Assembly (NCBI GenBank): GCA_022571845.1
Contig: JACZXB010000001.1
Location: 1-64,000 of the forward strand
Length of the DNA: 64,000 nucleotides
Source of the DNA: Candidatus Zixiibacteriota bacterium
GTDB lineage: Bacteria; Zixibacteria; MSB-5A5; GN15; FEB-12
Direction: 5' to 3'
Of the stretch, positions 46,414 through 54,909 are shown one piece after another; positions within the stretch are counted from its first letter, which is position 1; each line of letters starts with the position of its first letter. The translations under genes were made by a program, and so were the position numbers. The notes under the pieces were generated by a model that saw nothing but the letters and a program-made list of their open reading frames with translations, had not been told where the DNA came from and made no database searches.

Positions 46414-46632
46414 GGAAGATTTTTAATTGTCTAATACCATAACAGACAACAGATTGTATGTGAATTTGAGATAGACGCTCAGTCTCTGAAGTGGTTAGTG
46501 AATATCCACTGGTAGTAACTTGGTAATGGTTTCATTGGCGTTTATCAGCTTACGGAAGTTGCTTTATTACTGCTTGCAGTCATAGTTGTCTATGGGTAGT
46601 TTGAATTCAAAGGGATTGGAATATTTGAAATC

Positions 46633-49233
46633 ATGTCAGATAATCAGCACAATATAAGAGCTTTGATTCCTGCAGGAACAGAGTTTTCACACTATCGGAT
46701 ATTGTCAAAAATCAGTAGCAGTGACCAGAGTGACGTCTATCTGGCAGAACACACAAAACTCAAATGTAAAGTAGCTCTGAAATTTCTTGGCGAACAGTTT
46801 CTCTTCGACTTTGAAGCCAAATCCCGCTTTGCCAATGAAGCGAAGTTGGCTGCAACTATCAATAACCCTAATGTACTGACAATCCACGACGTGGATGAGT
46901 ATCAAGGGCGGCCTTTCATTTCGATGCAATACGTGGATGGAAAGTCACTTGCTGAGATTATCAAAGAGGAACCGGTCAGTGTGGCCGATGCGATCAACAT
47001 TACCATAAAAATTTGCGAGGGTTTGCAGGCGGCACATGAAAAGGGCCTGGTACACCGTGACATAAAGCCCAGCAACATCATGATAGATGAAAAACAACGA
47101 ATAAAGATTCTTGATTTTGGTATAGCCAAAGATCTGAGTTCTAAACTTAGGACGAAGACAGGTACAACCTTTGGCACACCGAGCTATATGTCTCCCGAGC
47201 AAATACAGGGCAAGAAAATTGATCAAAGGTCAGACTTCTTTTCACTCGGGGTTGTTCTATATGAAATGATAAGCGGCAAGCAAGCTTTTTCGGGCAATTA
47301 TATCGCTGCTATAACTTACTCAGTTCTCAACGAGTCACCTACGCCGCTTTCAAGTCTGGTCGAGGGGTTACCATCCGAACTTGAAAAAATCATCAATCGC
47401 TTATTGGAGAAGGATCCCGAAAAGCGTTATCAGGATGCAGCCCAAATACTCGATGACCTGAAGAAACTTTTCTCCGACAAGACTAGGCCAACTACTAGAA
47501 TCCTTCCAAAGTTTCTTGCTCGTCAATGGAGTCTGGCCGCGATTAGCGTCATTGTGATTATAGCGGTTTTTGCTGTCTGGTATCAAGCTGACCAGACTCC
47601 GCTTCCGGCATCATTGTCTATCATGCTGGCTGTCTTGCCGTTTGAAAATCTGGGATCGCCGGCTGATGAATACTTTACTGACGGTATCACTGACGCCATA
47701 ATTGTCCACCTGGCTAGTAATCCCAGCTTGGGGGTAATTTCTCGAAATAGCAGCAAGAAGTATAAGAACACCGAGAAAAGTAATCACCAGATCGGGGAAG
47801 AGCTCGGTGTAGACTACCTATTGCGGGGTACCGTTTACTGGGAGAGAGAACCCGGAAACCGGGTTCGGATTACTGGTAGCCTGATTAGAGTGTCGGATGA
47901 TGTAAATGTCTGGACAGATTCATATGATAAGGACTTGACTAAGATTTTCGATTTGCAGGAGGAAGTTGCATTTGCCGTAGCTTCTGCTCTCAATTTAGCT
48001 CTGGATACCGACACAGCCTCCAAGCTTCTTCTGTCAACGACTGCCAATCCGGATGCCTATGATTTTTATCTTCGGGGGAATCACTATTATTATCGTGGCT
48101 GGGAAAGAATTGATATGGAAACAGCAGGCGAGTTATACGGTAAGGCTATAGATCTGGATTCAAATCTGGCTGAAGCATACGCGATGCTGTCGCGGGTTCA
48201 TTCCAGTATCTATTGGGAATATTATGACAGGTCTGAAGAACGGTGCCAGAGTGCTTTTGATAATGCAAATCAAGCGATTGAATTAAGTACAAAGAGTCCG
48301 AAAAGTTACGTTGCACTGGGCTACTACTATTATCATTGCCTGCGCGATTATAACAACGCCTTGGTCCAGTTCCGAAAGGGACTGGCTATAGATCCAAACA
48401 ACAGCAATCTATATTCAGCAGTTGCTGCGGTACAACGCAGACAGGGTAAAATTCATGAATCTCTGGAACTTCAAAGGAAAGCGCTTCTTTTGGACCCTCG
48501 CTCCCATTTGAAATTTTTCACTATTGCTGTCACCCTGGGGATTTTGCGCAGATATGATGAAGCTGATTCATATCTGCAAAAGACCGTTGACATCGCGCCG
48601 GATTTTAGCATTGCTCATGTTTATCGAGCCTGTCTGCCGATTCTAAGAGCCGGAGACATAGCCGAATCTCAAAGAATTTTGAGTGATGCAATGAATTTTA
48701 CCAATCTGCGAGAATCCAGATATTACTGGTGGCTGCTCAAAATGATTAATGTCACACCGCAGATGACTCTTCTGATACCCAATACGGACACAGTTGCATA
48801 CTACTTATTCAAAGCACAGCATAACCGTCTGAACGGGGAACCGGAACAAGAGAAAGTATACGCTGATTCTGTCAAAATTATTTTGGGTCACAAGATTGAA
48901 GAGTCCAGGGATGACGCCTGGTTTCACAGTTCGTTGGGATTGGCCTATGCCGGGCTGCGACAGCAGGATTCAGCAATAACACACAGTAGAATTGCACTCG
49001 ATTTACTCTCTACCAAGGACGATTATTTTGACTCCCCATTTTTACTTTTTAACTTTGCCGAAGTTCTTGTCATATTCGGTCTGTACGATGAAGCCTTAGA
49101 GCAGCTCGAGCTAATAATGAGTATCCCCGGGTTTACTTCGGCCGCTTATTTAAGAATAGATCCTTTGTGGGAACCGTTGCGACAATATCCAAGATTTAAC
49201 TATCTCATAGAAGACAATCAGACAGAATTATGA
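46633..49233 (+). CDS. Membrane Ser/Thr protein kinase with TPR sensor region
   Basis: 866 residues. The N-terminal PknB-type kinase (about 20-280) has Lys50 (VALKFL), HRD at 141-143 (HRDIKPSN) and DFG at 161-163, plus GTPSYMSPEQ. The glycine loop is degenerate (KISSSDQSDVYLA, no Gly). A single membrane segment is at 299-317. Outside it is a TolB_N/adenylate-cyclase-associated region (LAVLPFENLG...YFTDGITDAI, about 330-450) and about eight TPRs to the end. The layout suggests signal detection by protein contact and phosphorylation inside. It is divergent from the sigma-54 operon and convergent with the sigma-54 activator, which could be its target by inference. Confidence 0.88.
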   Translation: MSDNQHNIRALIPAGTEFSHYRILSKISSSDQSDVYLAEHTKLKCKVALKFLGEQFLFDFEAKSRFANEAKLAATINNPNVLTIHDVDEYQGRPFISMQYVDGKSLAEIIKEEPVSVADAINITIKICEGLQAAHEKGLVHRDIKPSNIMIDEKQRIKILDFGIAKDLSSKLRTKTGTTFGTPSYMSPEQIQGKKIDQRSDFFSLGVVLYEMISGKQAFSGNYIAAITYSVLNESPTPLSSLVEGLPSELEKIINRLLEKDPEKRYQDAAQILDDLKKLFSDKTRPTTRILPKFLARQWSLAAISVIVIIAVFAVWYQADQTPLPASLSIMLAVLPFENLGSPADEYFTDGITDAIIVHLASNPSLGVISRNSSKKYKNTEKSNHQIGEELGVDYLLRGTVYWEREPGNRVRITGSLIRVSDDVNVWTDSYDKDLTKIFDLQEEVAFAVASALNLALDTDTASKLLLSTTANPDAYDFYLRGNHYYYRGWERIDMETAGELYGKAIDLDSNLAEAYAMLSRVHSSIYWEYYDRSEERCQSAFDNANQAIELSTKSPKSYVALGYYYYHCLRDYNNALVQFRKGLAIDPNNSNLYSAVAAVQRRQGKIHESLELQRKALLLDPRSHLKFFTIAVTLGILRRYDEADSYLQKTVDIAPDFSIAHVYRACLPILRAGDIAESQRILSDAMNFTNLRESRYYWWLLKMINVTPQMTLLIPNTDTVAYYLFKAQHNRLNGEPEQEKVYADSVKIILGHKIEESRDDAWFHSSLGLAYAGLRQQDSAITHSRIALDLLSTKDDYFDSPFLLFNFAEVLVIFGLYDEALEQLELIMSIPGFTSAAYLRIDPLWEPLRQYPRFNYLIEDNQTEL

Positions 49234-49289
49234 ATCTGGAAACAACTACACAAGCTTCCTGAGTTCCAACGAATTCTTGAAAAGCCCAA

Positions 49290-50873
49290 TCAGTCGTCAT
49301 CCTGAACCGAAAGACCATAACGGTTCATCTTATCCTTTAATCCTTTTCGTGTCAGTCCGAGGAAACGAGAGCTTTTCTGTATATTGCCTTTCGTCTCTTT
49401 CAAAGTTCGAATTATCATTTCCTGTTCGAGCTTCTCGACAGCACTACGTAATTGACCAGCAGCAGCGGACGATACCGATGTTCCGGTGCCAAGTGTCACT
49501 TCCTCTGAAAGGTCAGTGACGTCAATCAAGCCTTCTACATCGCATAACAACGAAGCTCGCTCGATTTCATTTGCTAGTTGTCGAACATTTCCCGGCCAGG
49601 AAAATTTCTGAAGTACGGCCAGGGCCTCGGGAGTAATTGACAGGTTTTCGTTCTGCATTCCTATCCGTTGCTTTTTTAGAAAATGCTCGACCAAAAGAGG
49701 TATGTCATCAAGACGTTCCGTTAGTGGGGGGACATTAATTGTAACCGCATTTATACGGTAGAACAAATCGCTGCGGAATTCCTTTAATTCTATTGCTTTC
49801 TTAAGATCACGATTAGTAGCTGAAATCACTCTTACATTGACAAATTCGGATTTTGAGGCGCCCACCGGACGAATTTCGCCATTTTCGATGACTCTCAGAA
49901 TTGCCGTCTGAGTTGACATGGGCGCGTCACCAATCTCATCAAGGAAAACTGTGCCACCATCGGCCTCACTAAAAAGACCCGGCTTAGTGCGATCTGCACC
50001 TGTGAACGCTCCTTTGACATGGCCGAATAGTTCTGATTCCAAAAGTGTCTCTGTTTTGATGCCGCAGTTTTTTATGACAAATGGGCCTTTTCGACGCCGG
50101 CTGCTGTAGTGAATGGCGCGGGCAACGAGGTCTTTGCCGGTTCCGGTTGCACCCATTATCAATACAGGTGAATCGTTTCCGCACACCTTTGAAGCTAGAG
50201 TGAGCACCTGTCGTATGGCTCTCGAATGCCCAATGATACCTTCGAAGGAAAATCCCGCTGAGATTACATCGGCCAGACGCACATTTTCCTTTTCGAGCTG
50301 CCGATGAGATTCCTCTAATAGCTCATTATTTTTGGCCAGCTCTTCCAGTAATAGAGCGTTAGAAAGAATCTGTGCCGACTGAGAACTGATAATACCTGCC
50401 AGCCGGACATGGTTTTCGTTAAAAGAACCTCTTTCATCTTGTCGCACCAGACTGGTTATCCCGACGACATCCCCTCTAACAATCATAGGAGCACATATCA
50501 GAGATGTGAACTCGTCTGAATCCAACGATAAGTCACGAAACCTGACATCTGATTTCATATCCTTAATCAAAAGCACAGTTTGGTTTTTCAAAACCCAGCC
50601 GGAAATTTGCTCACTGGCACGGAAAGGTATTTCGTCCGGGTCGTGTGGCTTCGTTCGAACAATAGTCCTGCCCTTGCTTTGCTCATCTGAAGATAATAGA
50701 TTTATCACACCCTGGTCTGCCTCAGTTAGTCTGACAAGCTCATTGATTATAATTGACATAATGTGATTTGTCTCACGAACTCCACAGATACGCTCTATGA
50801 GTGAATTGATTGCTTGTAGTTCGCTGACCGCTTCTTGGAGATGGTCAGATTGCCCACTGTTCGTCAAAGGCAT
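49290..50873 (-). CDS. Sigma-54-dependent transcriptional activator with GAF domain
   Basis: About 527 residues (ATG 50873; a GTG directly before it is possible). The GAF sensor domain is at about 20-175, followed by a coiled-coil link (about 177-203). The AAA+ domain is at about 210-440: Walker A GATGTGKD, the sigma-54 contact loop GAFTGA, Walker B TVFLDEIG, and the arginine-rich FRSDLFYRIN. The C-terminal Fis-type helix-turn-helix (about 485-522) reads GNIQKSSRFLGLTRKGLKDK. It needs ATP hydrolysis to open sigma-54 promoters; the only clear one nearby drives the desaturase operon. The FHA domain that often accompanies Ser/Thr kinases is absent. Confidence 0.93.
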   Translation of the reverse strand: MPLTNSGQSDHLQEAVSELQAINSLIERICGVRETNHIMSIIINELVRLTEADQGVINLLSSDEQSKGRTIVRTKPHDPDEIPFRASEQISGWVLKNQTVLLIKDMKSDVRFRDLSLDSDEFTSLICAPMIVRGDVVGITSLVRQDERGSFNENHVRLAGIISSQSAQILSNALLLEELAKNNELLEESHRQLEKENVRLADVISAGFSFEGIIGHSRAIRQVLTLASKVCGNDSPVLIMGATGTGKDLVARAIHYSSRRRKGPFVIKNCGIKTETLLESELFGHVKGAFTGADRTKPGLFSEADGGTVFLDEIGDAPMSTQTAILRVIENGEIRPVGASKSEFVNVRVISATNRDLKKAIELKEFRSDLFYRINAVTINVPPLTERLDDIPLLVEHFLKKQRIGMQNENLSITPEALAVLQKFSWPGNVRQLANEIERASLLCDVEGLIDVTDLSEEVTLGTGTSVSSAAAGQLRSAVEKLEQEMIIRTLKETKGNIQKSSRFLGLTRKGLKDKMNRYGLSVQDDD

Positions 50874-51723
50874 CACCTTTCTATAATCAAACTTATTGCA
50901 CAGAATACATGATTTTACCGACTACGTCAATTCATTGTAAGAGGGCTATATGAAGGCAGTGTTGTTTCACCCCAAAGATTTGTGACGCAGCTCAAAAGAT
51001 ACGACTTTCAACTTTACGGCAGTTAGGTAATGATAGTTAAATTCTGATAAAAGAGTGAAAGTTTGCAAACTGTACTCTGTGACCATTTTGTGACCAAGAT
51101 TGGTCAAAACAGACAAGAGCAGACAAAACTAAAAAAAAGAATACGAAAAGACTAATTCCTTAGTGGGCTTTGACTTGCGGTGTAATCACCTATTAATCAA
51201 GGGGTTGTAGAAAGTAGTTATCAGTATTTCCCAGCTCCACCAATTACTCACACGACCTAAGTTACTGTCTGCCACGTCCCCCTGATTTTTGGTTCATTGT
51301 TAGATTCTTTAGAAGGAGTAGTTCAGTAAAAGAGCGCCGACATTGGACTCATCCTGTCTACCGAAAATAGTAAACCAGAGGCCCCAAAGTTCTAGAATTG
51401 TCCACATGCTATTTTTCTGAGAGAGAAAGGTTCCATTAAATATATTAAACACGGACTTTTCTCCCCCCACTTGCTTGTGAGAGAAAAGACGCCTTCTATC
51501 AGCCTAAACATCACCCAATAAGTACCTAATCAGGCTCTCAAAAGTTTGGGTATCGTACTCTCGGAAGAGGGGGAGTACCGAAATGGGGAATCTGCCCTTG
51601 AGCGAAAGGTGGCCGATCTGGGCGAAAAAAAATGCGGATTGACCGATTTTTTATTGACAAGATAGAATACCGCAGGTATATTATAAGCACAGATATAATT
51701 CTCTAACAAAAGAGGCAATATTC
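50874..51723. other. 850-nt gap between the sigma-54 activator and the recombinase module
   Basis: No convincing gene in either strand. It has a short direct repeat GTGACCATTTTGTGACCA near 51080 followed by CAGACAAGAGCAGACAAAA. It also has an imperfect inverted repeat around GTACTC...GAGTAC near 51557-51578. Composition is AT-rich near the end, where the recombinase-module promoter lies. It may include part of an attachment or control region for the recombinase. Confidence 0.4.
51654..51682 (+). promoter_or_regulatory. Consensus sigma-70 promoter of the recombinase module
   Basis: TTGACA (51654-51659) and TATATT (51677-51682) with a 17-nt spacer, about 40 nt upstream of the small gene at 51724. 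Confidence 0.7.
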
Positions 51724-51900
51724 GTGACCCGAATTAAGCAGTTAAATATCGGACGACAGATTCACATTCGGATATCAGAGGGGACGCATAGACGAATGAG
51801 AATACGGGTCGCCGAATTAGATACAAGAATCCAGGATTGGGTAGAATCGCTGGTTGTTGATGCCCTCAAATCACGGAATAAGAGGAAAGCAAACAAATGA
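51724..51900 (+). CDS. Small ribbon-helix-helix-like protein
   Basis: 58 residues from GTG at 51724, with AGAGG 8-9 nt upstream. The core reads RQIHIRISEGTHRRMRIRVA followed by ELDTRIQDWVESLVVDAL, the strand-helix-helix pattern of Arc/CopG/MetJ-type DNA-binding proteins. The ORF overlaps the recombinase start by four bases (ATGA), so the two are co-translated. It could be an excision-directionality factor or the repressor of the recombinase. Confidence 0.7.
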   Translation: MTRIKQLNIGRQIHIRISEGTHRRMRIRVAELDTRIQDWVESLVVDALKSRNKRKANK

Positions 51901-53615
51901 AAGAAAATGTAGCAGTATACTTCAGGTGCAGCACTGACAAGCAGGACAAGTCTATTGCTGATCAGAGAACGATTCTTTCGGACTATGCCACACAAAATGA
52001 TCTGACTATAACGACCTGGTTTGACAAAGATGAGGGCAAATCCGGAACAAGCTTCGAGAATCGGCCTGATTTTATGCGAATGGTCCGCTTGGTCGAATCA
52101 GGTCAGCATGACTTCTCACAGATACTGGTTTACGACATCGACCGCTGGGGGAGACCAACTGATCCCGACGAGTCCGGGTATTGGGAATTTCGCTTCAAGC
52201 GATGCGGGGTTGCCGTTCGATACGTCTCAGATGAAACCGTCAATGATAATTCGATGATGGGAAGAATTGACAAGAAATTCAAGCAAGAACTTGCTTCAGA
52301 AGAGAGTCGCAAGCAGTCTATTCGGGTTCGCGAGAGGTCGAAAATGCGAGCTGCGGAAGGATTCAGAGTAGGCGGGTTCGCACCTTACGGATACAAGAGG
52401 TTATTGGTATCGTTCGACGGTACCCCAATCCGTGTGCTCGAACATGGCGAACGCAAGGCAGAGAAGAGTCAGCGAGTTACACTCACGCCCGGAGCTGATT
52501 GCGAAATAGAAGTTGTAAAAAGAATTTTTGTTTTGCGAGAAAGCGGAAAAGGGGCGAGGTTTATTGCAAATACTCTAAACCAGGATGGCATATCAGCTCC
52601 AGGAGCCTCGAGACCCTACTCTCAAAATAGACCTGGCAAGTGGTCACAAAGCACCGTCGCATCAATTATCAAAAACTCAATATATATTGGCCACTATACC
52701 TATAATAAGCAAGTCAAAGGTAGCTGGGCAAAATTAGACGACTCATCCCAGACCATTCGAAAGGAATCCGATTGGATAGTGTGTCCTGACTCTCATGAAG
52801 GTATTATTGCGGAGGATCTGTTTCAGAAAGTTCAGGGTTTGCTTTATAATAGGGATAGGAAACGACCCTCTGGTCGGGGTGGTAGCTCAGACTACTTACT
52901 CTCCGGAATGATTGTATGCAAGGAATGCGGGTACAATTTCCACGGACACCGAAAGAACAACGGCTTCGGAAAAACCTATCGCTATTACGACGATGGCGGA
53001 TTCCGTACTCATGGTGATAGCATTTGCAAGCAAACCTCGGTACCGGCAGACGATCTTGAGCAATTCTTGCTGACCAAGCTGGATCAAAAGATTCCACAAA
53101 TGATCGATCCTATGAGACTAAAGAAATTGATTAGGGGCAAACTTTCCCGAAGTATTGACTCACAACCGAATGAGCGAGTAGAGTTACGACAGTTAATTGA
53201 GAGCACTGATACCAAGCTTGAAAACCTGACAACCGCAATCGAAGCCGGAGGCGACTTTGATTCAATTCTAAAGAGAATGTCAAATCTACGTAGAGAGAAG
53301 GTCGAATTGGAAGCAGAGTTATCACTGTTAACTGCCAACTTGAAACCAGCTCTCGATATCGACAAGGCTGTTGAGGAGATATCCAGATTATCAAAGGGTG
53401 CATTTAGAAGAATTCACTCTAAGCATCCCGATCGGATTAAAGCGGCTATTGGTGATTTCTTAGATAGAGTAGAATTCGACAGAAAAAGCAAGACTGCAAC
53501 CTTTTTCATTCACCAAATCCCAAACGTATCAAAGACTTACGAAGATACCATGTCGGTTAAAACATGCCGGAGGTCGGAATCGAACCGACATGATGTTGCC
53601 ATCGGGGGATTTTGA
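51897..53615 (+). CDS. Large serine recombinase (integrase type)
   Basis: 572 residues. The N-terminal resolvase domain has the catalytic Ser in YFRCSTDKQDKS (about S12) and the Arg region YDIDRWGR. The recombinase domain is at about 155-300 (GFAPYGYKRL). A zinc ribbon follows (VCKECGYNF, then SICKQT), then a coiled coil (about 420-480). Such enzymes integrate and excise elements at att sites. The last about 17 residues (CRRSESNRHDVAIGGF) are encoded by the tRNA-Leu gene on the other strand, so the original C-terminus was replaced when the element joined this site. Core domains look complete and it may be active. Confidence 0.9.
   Translation: MKENVAVYFRCSTDKQDKSIADQRTILSDYATQNDLTITTWFDKDEGKSGTSFENRPDFMRMVRLVESGQHDFSQILVYDIDRWGRPTDPDESGYWEFRFKRCGVAVRYVSDETVNDNSMMGRIDKKFKQELASEESRKQSIRVRERSKMRAAEGFRVGGFAPYGYKRLLVSFDGTPIRVLEHGERKAEKSQRVTLTPGADCEIEVVKRIFVLRESGKGARFIANTLNQDGISAPGASRPYSQNRPGKWSQSTVASIIKNSIYIGHYTYNKQVKGSWAKLDDSSQTIRKESDWIVCPDSHEGIIAEDLFQKVQGLLYNRDRKRPSGRGGSSDYLLSGMIVCKECGYNFHGHRKNNGFGKTYRYYDDGGFRTHGDSICKQTSVPADDLEQFLLTKLDQKIPQMIDPMRLKKLIRGKLSRSIDSQPNERVELRQLIESTDTKLENLTTAIEAGGDFDSILKRMSNLRREKVELEAELSLLTANLKPALDIDKAVEEISRLSKGAFRRIHSKHPDRIKAAIGDFLDRVEFDRKSKTATFFIHQIPNVSKTYEDTMSVKTCRRSESNRHDVAIGGF
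53564..53576 (+). repeat. Direct repeat copy 3 (ATGCCGGAGGTCG) at the tRNA-Leu 3' end
   Basis: The 3' end of the tRNA (read on the minus strand), identical to copy 2 at 43262 and one base different from copy 1 at 37547. It is the probable junction where the recombinase gene meets the chromosome. Confidence 0.5.
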
Positions 53616-53648
53616 GTCCCCTGCGTCTACCAATTTCACCACTCCGGC
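53565..53648 (-). tRNA. tRNA-Leu (anticodon CAA)
   Basis: 84 nt on the minus strand. The acceptor stem GCCGGAG/CTCCGGC has a discriminator A and no encoded CCA. The D arm contains GGTAGAC. The anticodon stem is GGGGA/TCCCC with loop CTCAAAA, giving anticodon CAA. A class II long variable arm (GATG...CATC) and the T loop GGTTCGATTCC follow. It reads UUG codons. The recombinase gene overlaps its 3' half on the opposite strand. Confidence 0.95.
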
Positions 53649-53754
53649 ATTACTGACAAAATAAGCGAAAACCAAGCAGGATTCGGCTCATAAGTTTACT
53701 AAGTAATCAGTGCAGCGGGGTACAGTCAAGCTCAAATTGGCTCTGTTAAACGAT

Positions 53755-54768
53755 TCAAACCAATAATGTAATTGTTACCGGGCAGTGATCAGAAGCTTTT
53801 AAGGTGCCACTTATATCCTTAAAAAATTCACTCTCTTTTACTTTTGCTGGTTTACCTTTCTTGTTAACACGGAGCGGCATACCGCCTCTGATTATACTTG
53901 GCGTAGCCGTCGGGTTATCATCTGCAAGCTTCTTACTTAGAAGTATATAATCTAACTGCCTGTAAGCCTTTTCCCATTTCGTACTCTTGTAGTAGTGGGT
54001 CCATTGTTCTCCTGCGGAAAGCCGATTGACAATGTTCACAATTGCGTTATTTGCCAGCAGCGGATGCAGGCCTGACTCATTTTCTTTGCCAGATTCAATA
54101 TAATCATTAAGATCTCCCATGATAATGAAGTATTCGCTCTTATAATTGCTTCCGAAGCGAACTTTAAGGATATCAATTATTCTTTCGCATTGCTCCAGAC
54201 GACGTTTCTTTGTTTTTGACCGCCCTCCCATCATAGACTTAAGATGGTTAACAAAAATCGGAAGTGTCGTCTGCCCAATTTTTAAATGTACTTCCAGGCA
54301 ATCACGGGAAAATATTTTGACGCTGCTTTTCTTTCTCTTATCATATTGATGTGTTCTTATAAAATCAAACTCATGCCTTGATAAAAAGCCTACGTCAATG
54401 AAGCGGGGATCATTTCCGTCGATGACAAAAGGATAATCGTACCGTTTTTTACCCTTGAGGAGATTACTATTAAAATATTTTAGAGTATCAAGGTTTTCAA
54501 TCTCCTGGAGCGCAACAAAGTCAGCCCTTGTAGCTCTTATTGCCTGCGCAGTTAGCTTTCTGCTAACTGGCAAGTAGCGCTTGAACTTCTTGTTGTCGAT
54601 AATAAAACCGTCTGCCACCGCTGCCTGTAGCTGCTTAGGTGTGTATGACTTATAATAGTATTTAGTTTTACCACCGACTTTTCTTTTATATCTTTTGCCT
54701 CTAAACTTGAAACGAGAAAATAGGTTTTCAACATTAAATGTTGCTACTGTGATTCTCTTTTTGGCCAT
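53755..54768 (-). CDS. Endonuclease/exonuclease/phosphatase family protein
   Basis: 337 residues with no signal peptide. The EEP-fold metal-dependent catalytic motifs appear in order: VATFNVENLF (Asn), ALQEIEN (metal Glu), FVNHLKS, IIMGDLNDYIE (Asp/Asn), and SDHCPVTITLLV (catalytic His). Members cut DNA or RNA, or hydrolyse phosphodiesters or sugar phosphates, so the substrate cannot be assigned. Unusual are many Lys/Arg/Tyr in the N-terminal third, which would suit nucleic acid binding. A likely promoter lies about 65-90 nt upstream. Confidence 0.85.
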   Translation of the reverse strand: MAKKRITVATFNVENLFSRFKFRGKRYKRKVGGKTKYYYKSYTPKQLQAAVADGFIIDNKKFKRYLPVSRKLTAQAIRATRADFVALQEIENLDTLKYFNSNLLKGKKRYDYPFVIDGNDPRFIDVGFLSRHEFDFIRTHQYDKRKKSSVKIFSRDCLEVHLKIGQTTLPIFVNHLKSMMGGRSKTKKRRLEQCERIIDILKVRFGSNYKSEYFIIMGDLNDYIESGKENESGLHPLLANNAIVNIVNRLSAGEQWTHYYKSTKWEKAYRQLDYILLSKKLADDNPTATPSIIRGGMPLRVNKKGKPAKVKESEFFKDISGTLKASDHCPVTITLLV

Positions 54769-54831
54769 AATAACCCCGCTTGCTAAAGTGTTTTTTGTTA
54801 ACTTAGATGCAGTCCCCCGCGATAAAGTTAA

Positions 54832-54859
54832 GATTTAGAAAAATATGTGTACTTGTCAA
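54832..54859 (-). promoter_or_regulatory. Sigma-70-type promoter for the EEP-family gene
   Basis: On the minus strand TTGACA (54854-54859) and TAAATC (54832-54837) are 16 nt apart. The leader would be about 58 nt. Confidence 0.4.
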
Positions 54860-54909
54860 GCAAAAAACAGACTGTTTTCTCGATTACATCTGGAAATAAT
54901 CGCAATTGC

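Noticed and set aside
46427-46591. TTGTCT/AGACAA inverted repeat (46427-46449) and another TTGTCT at 46586 as activator binding sites
   Set aside because: The repeat is too close to the sigma-54 promoter for a usual enhancer, and 6-bp elements are expected by chance in AT-rich DNA.
54798-54834. TTAACTT/AAGTTAA inverted repeat as a terminator for PBP1A
   Set aside because: It lies in the leader of the next gene, the arms are AT-only with a 20-nt loop, and the run beyond it is A-rich on the relevant strand.
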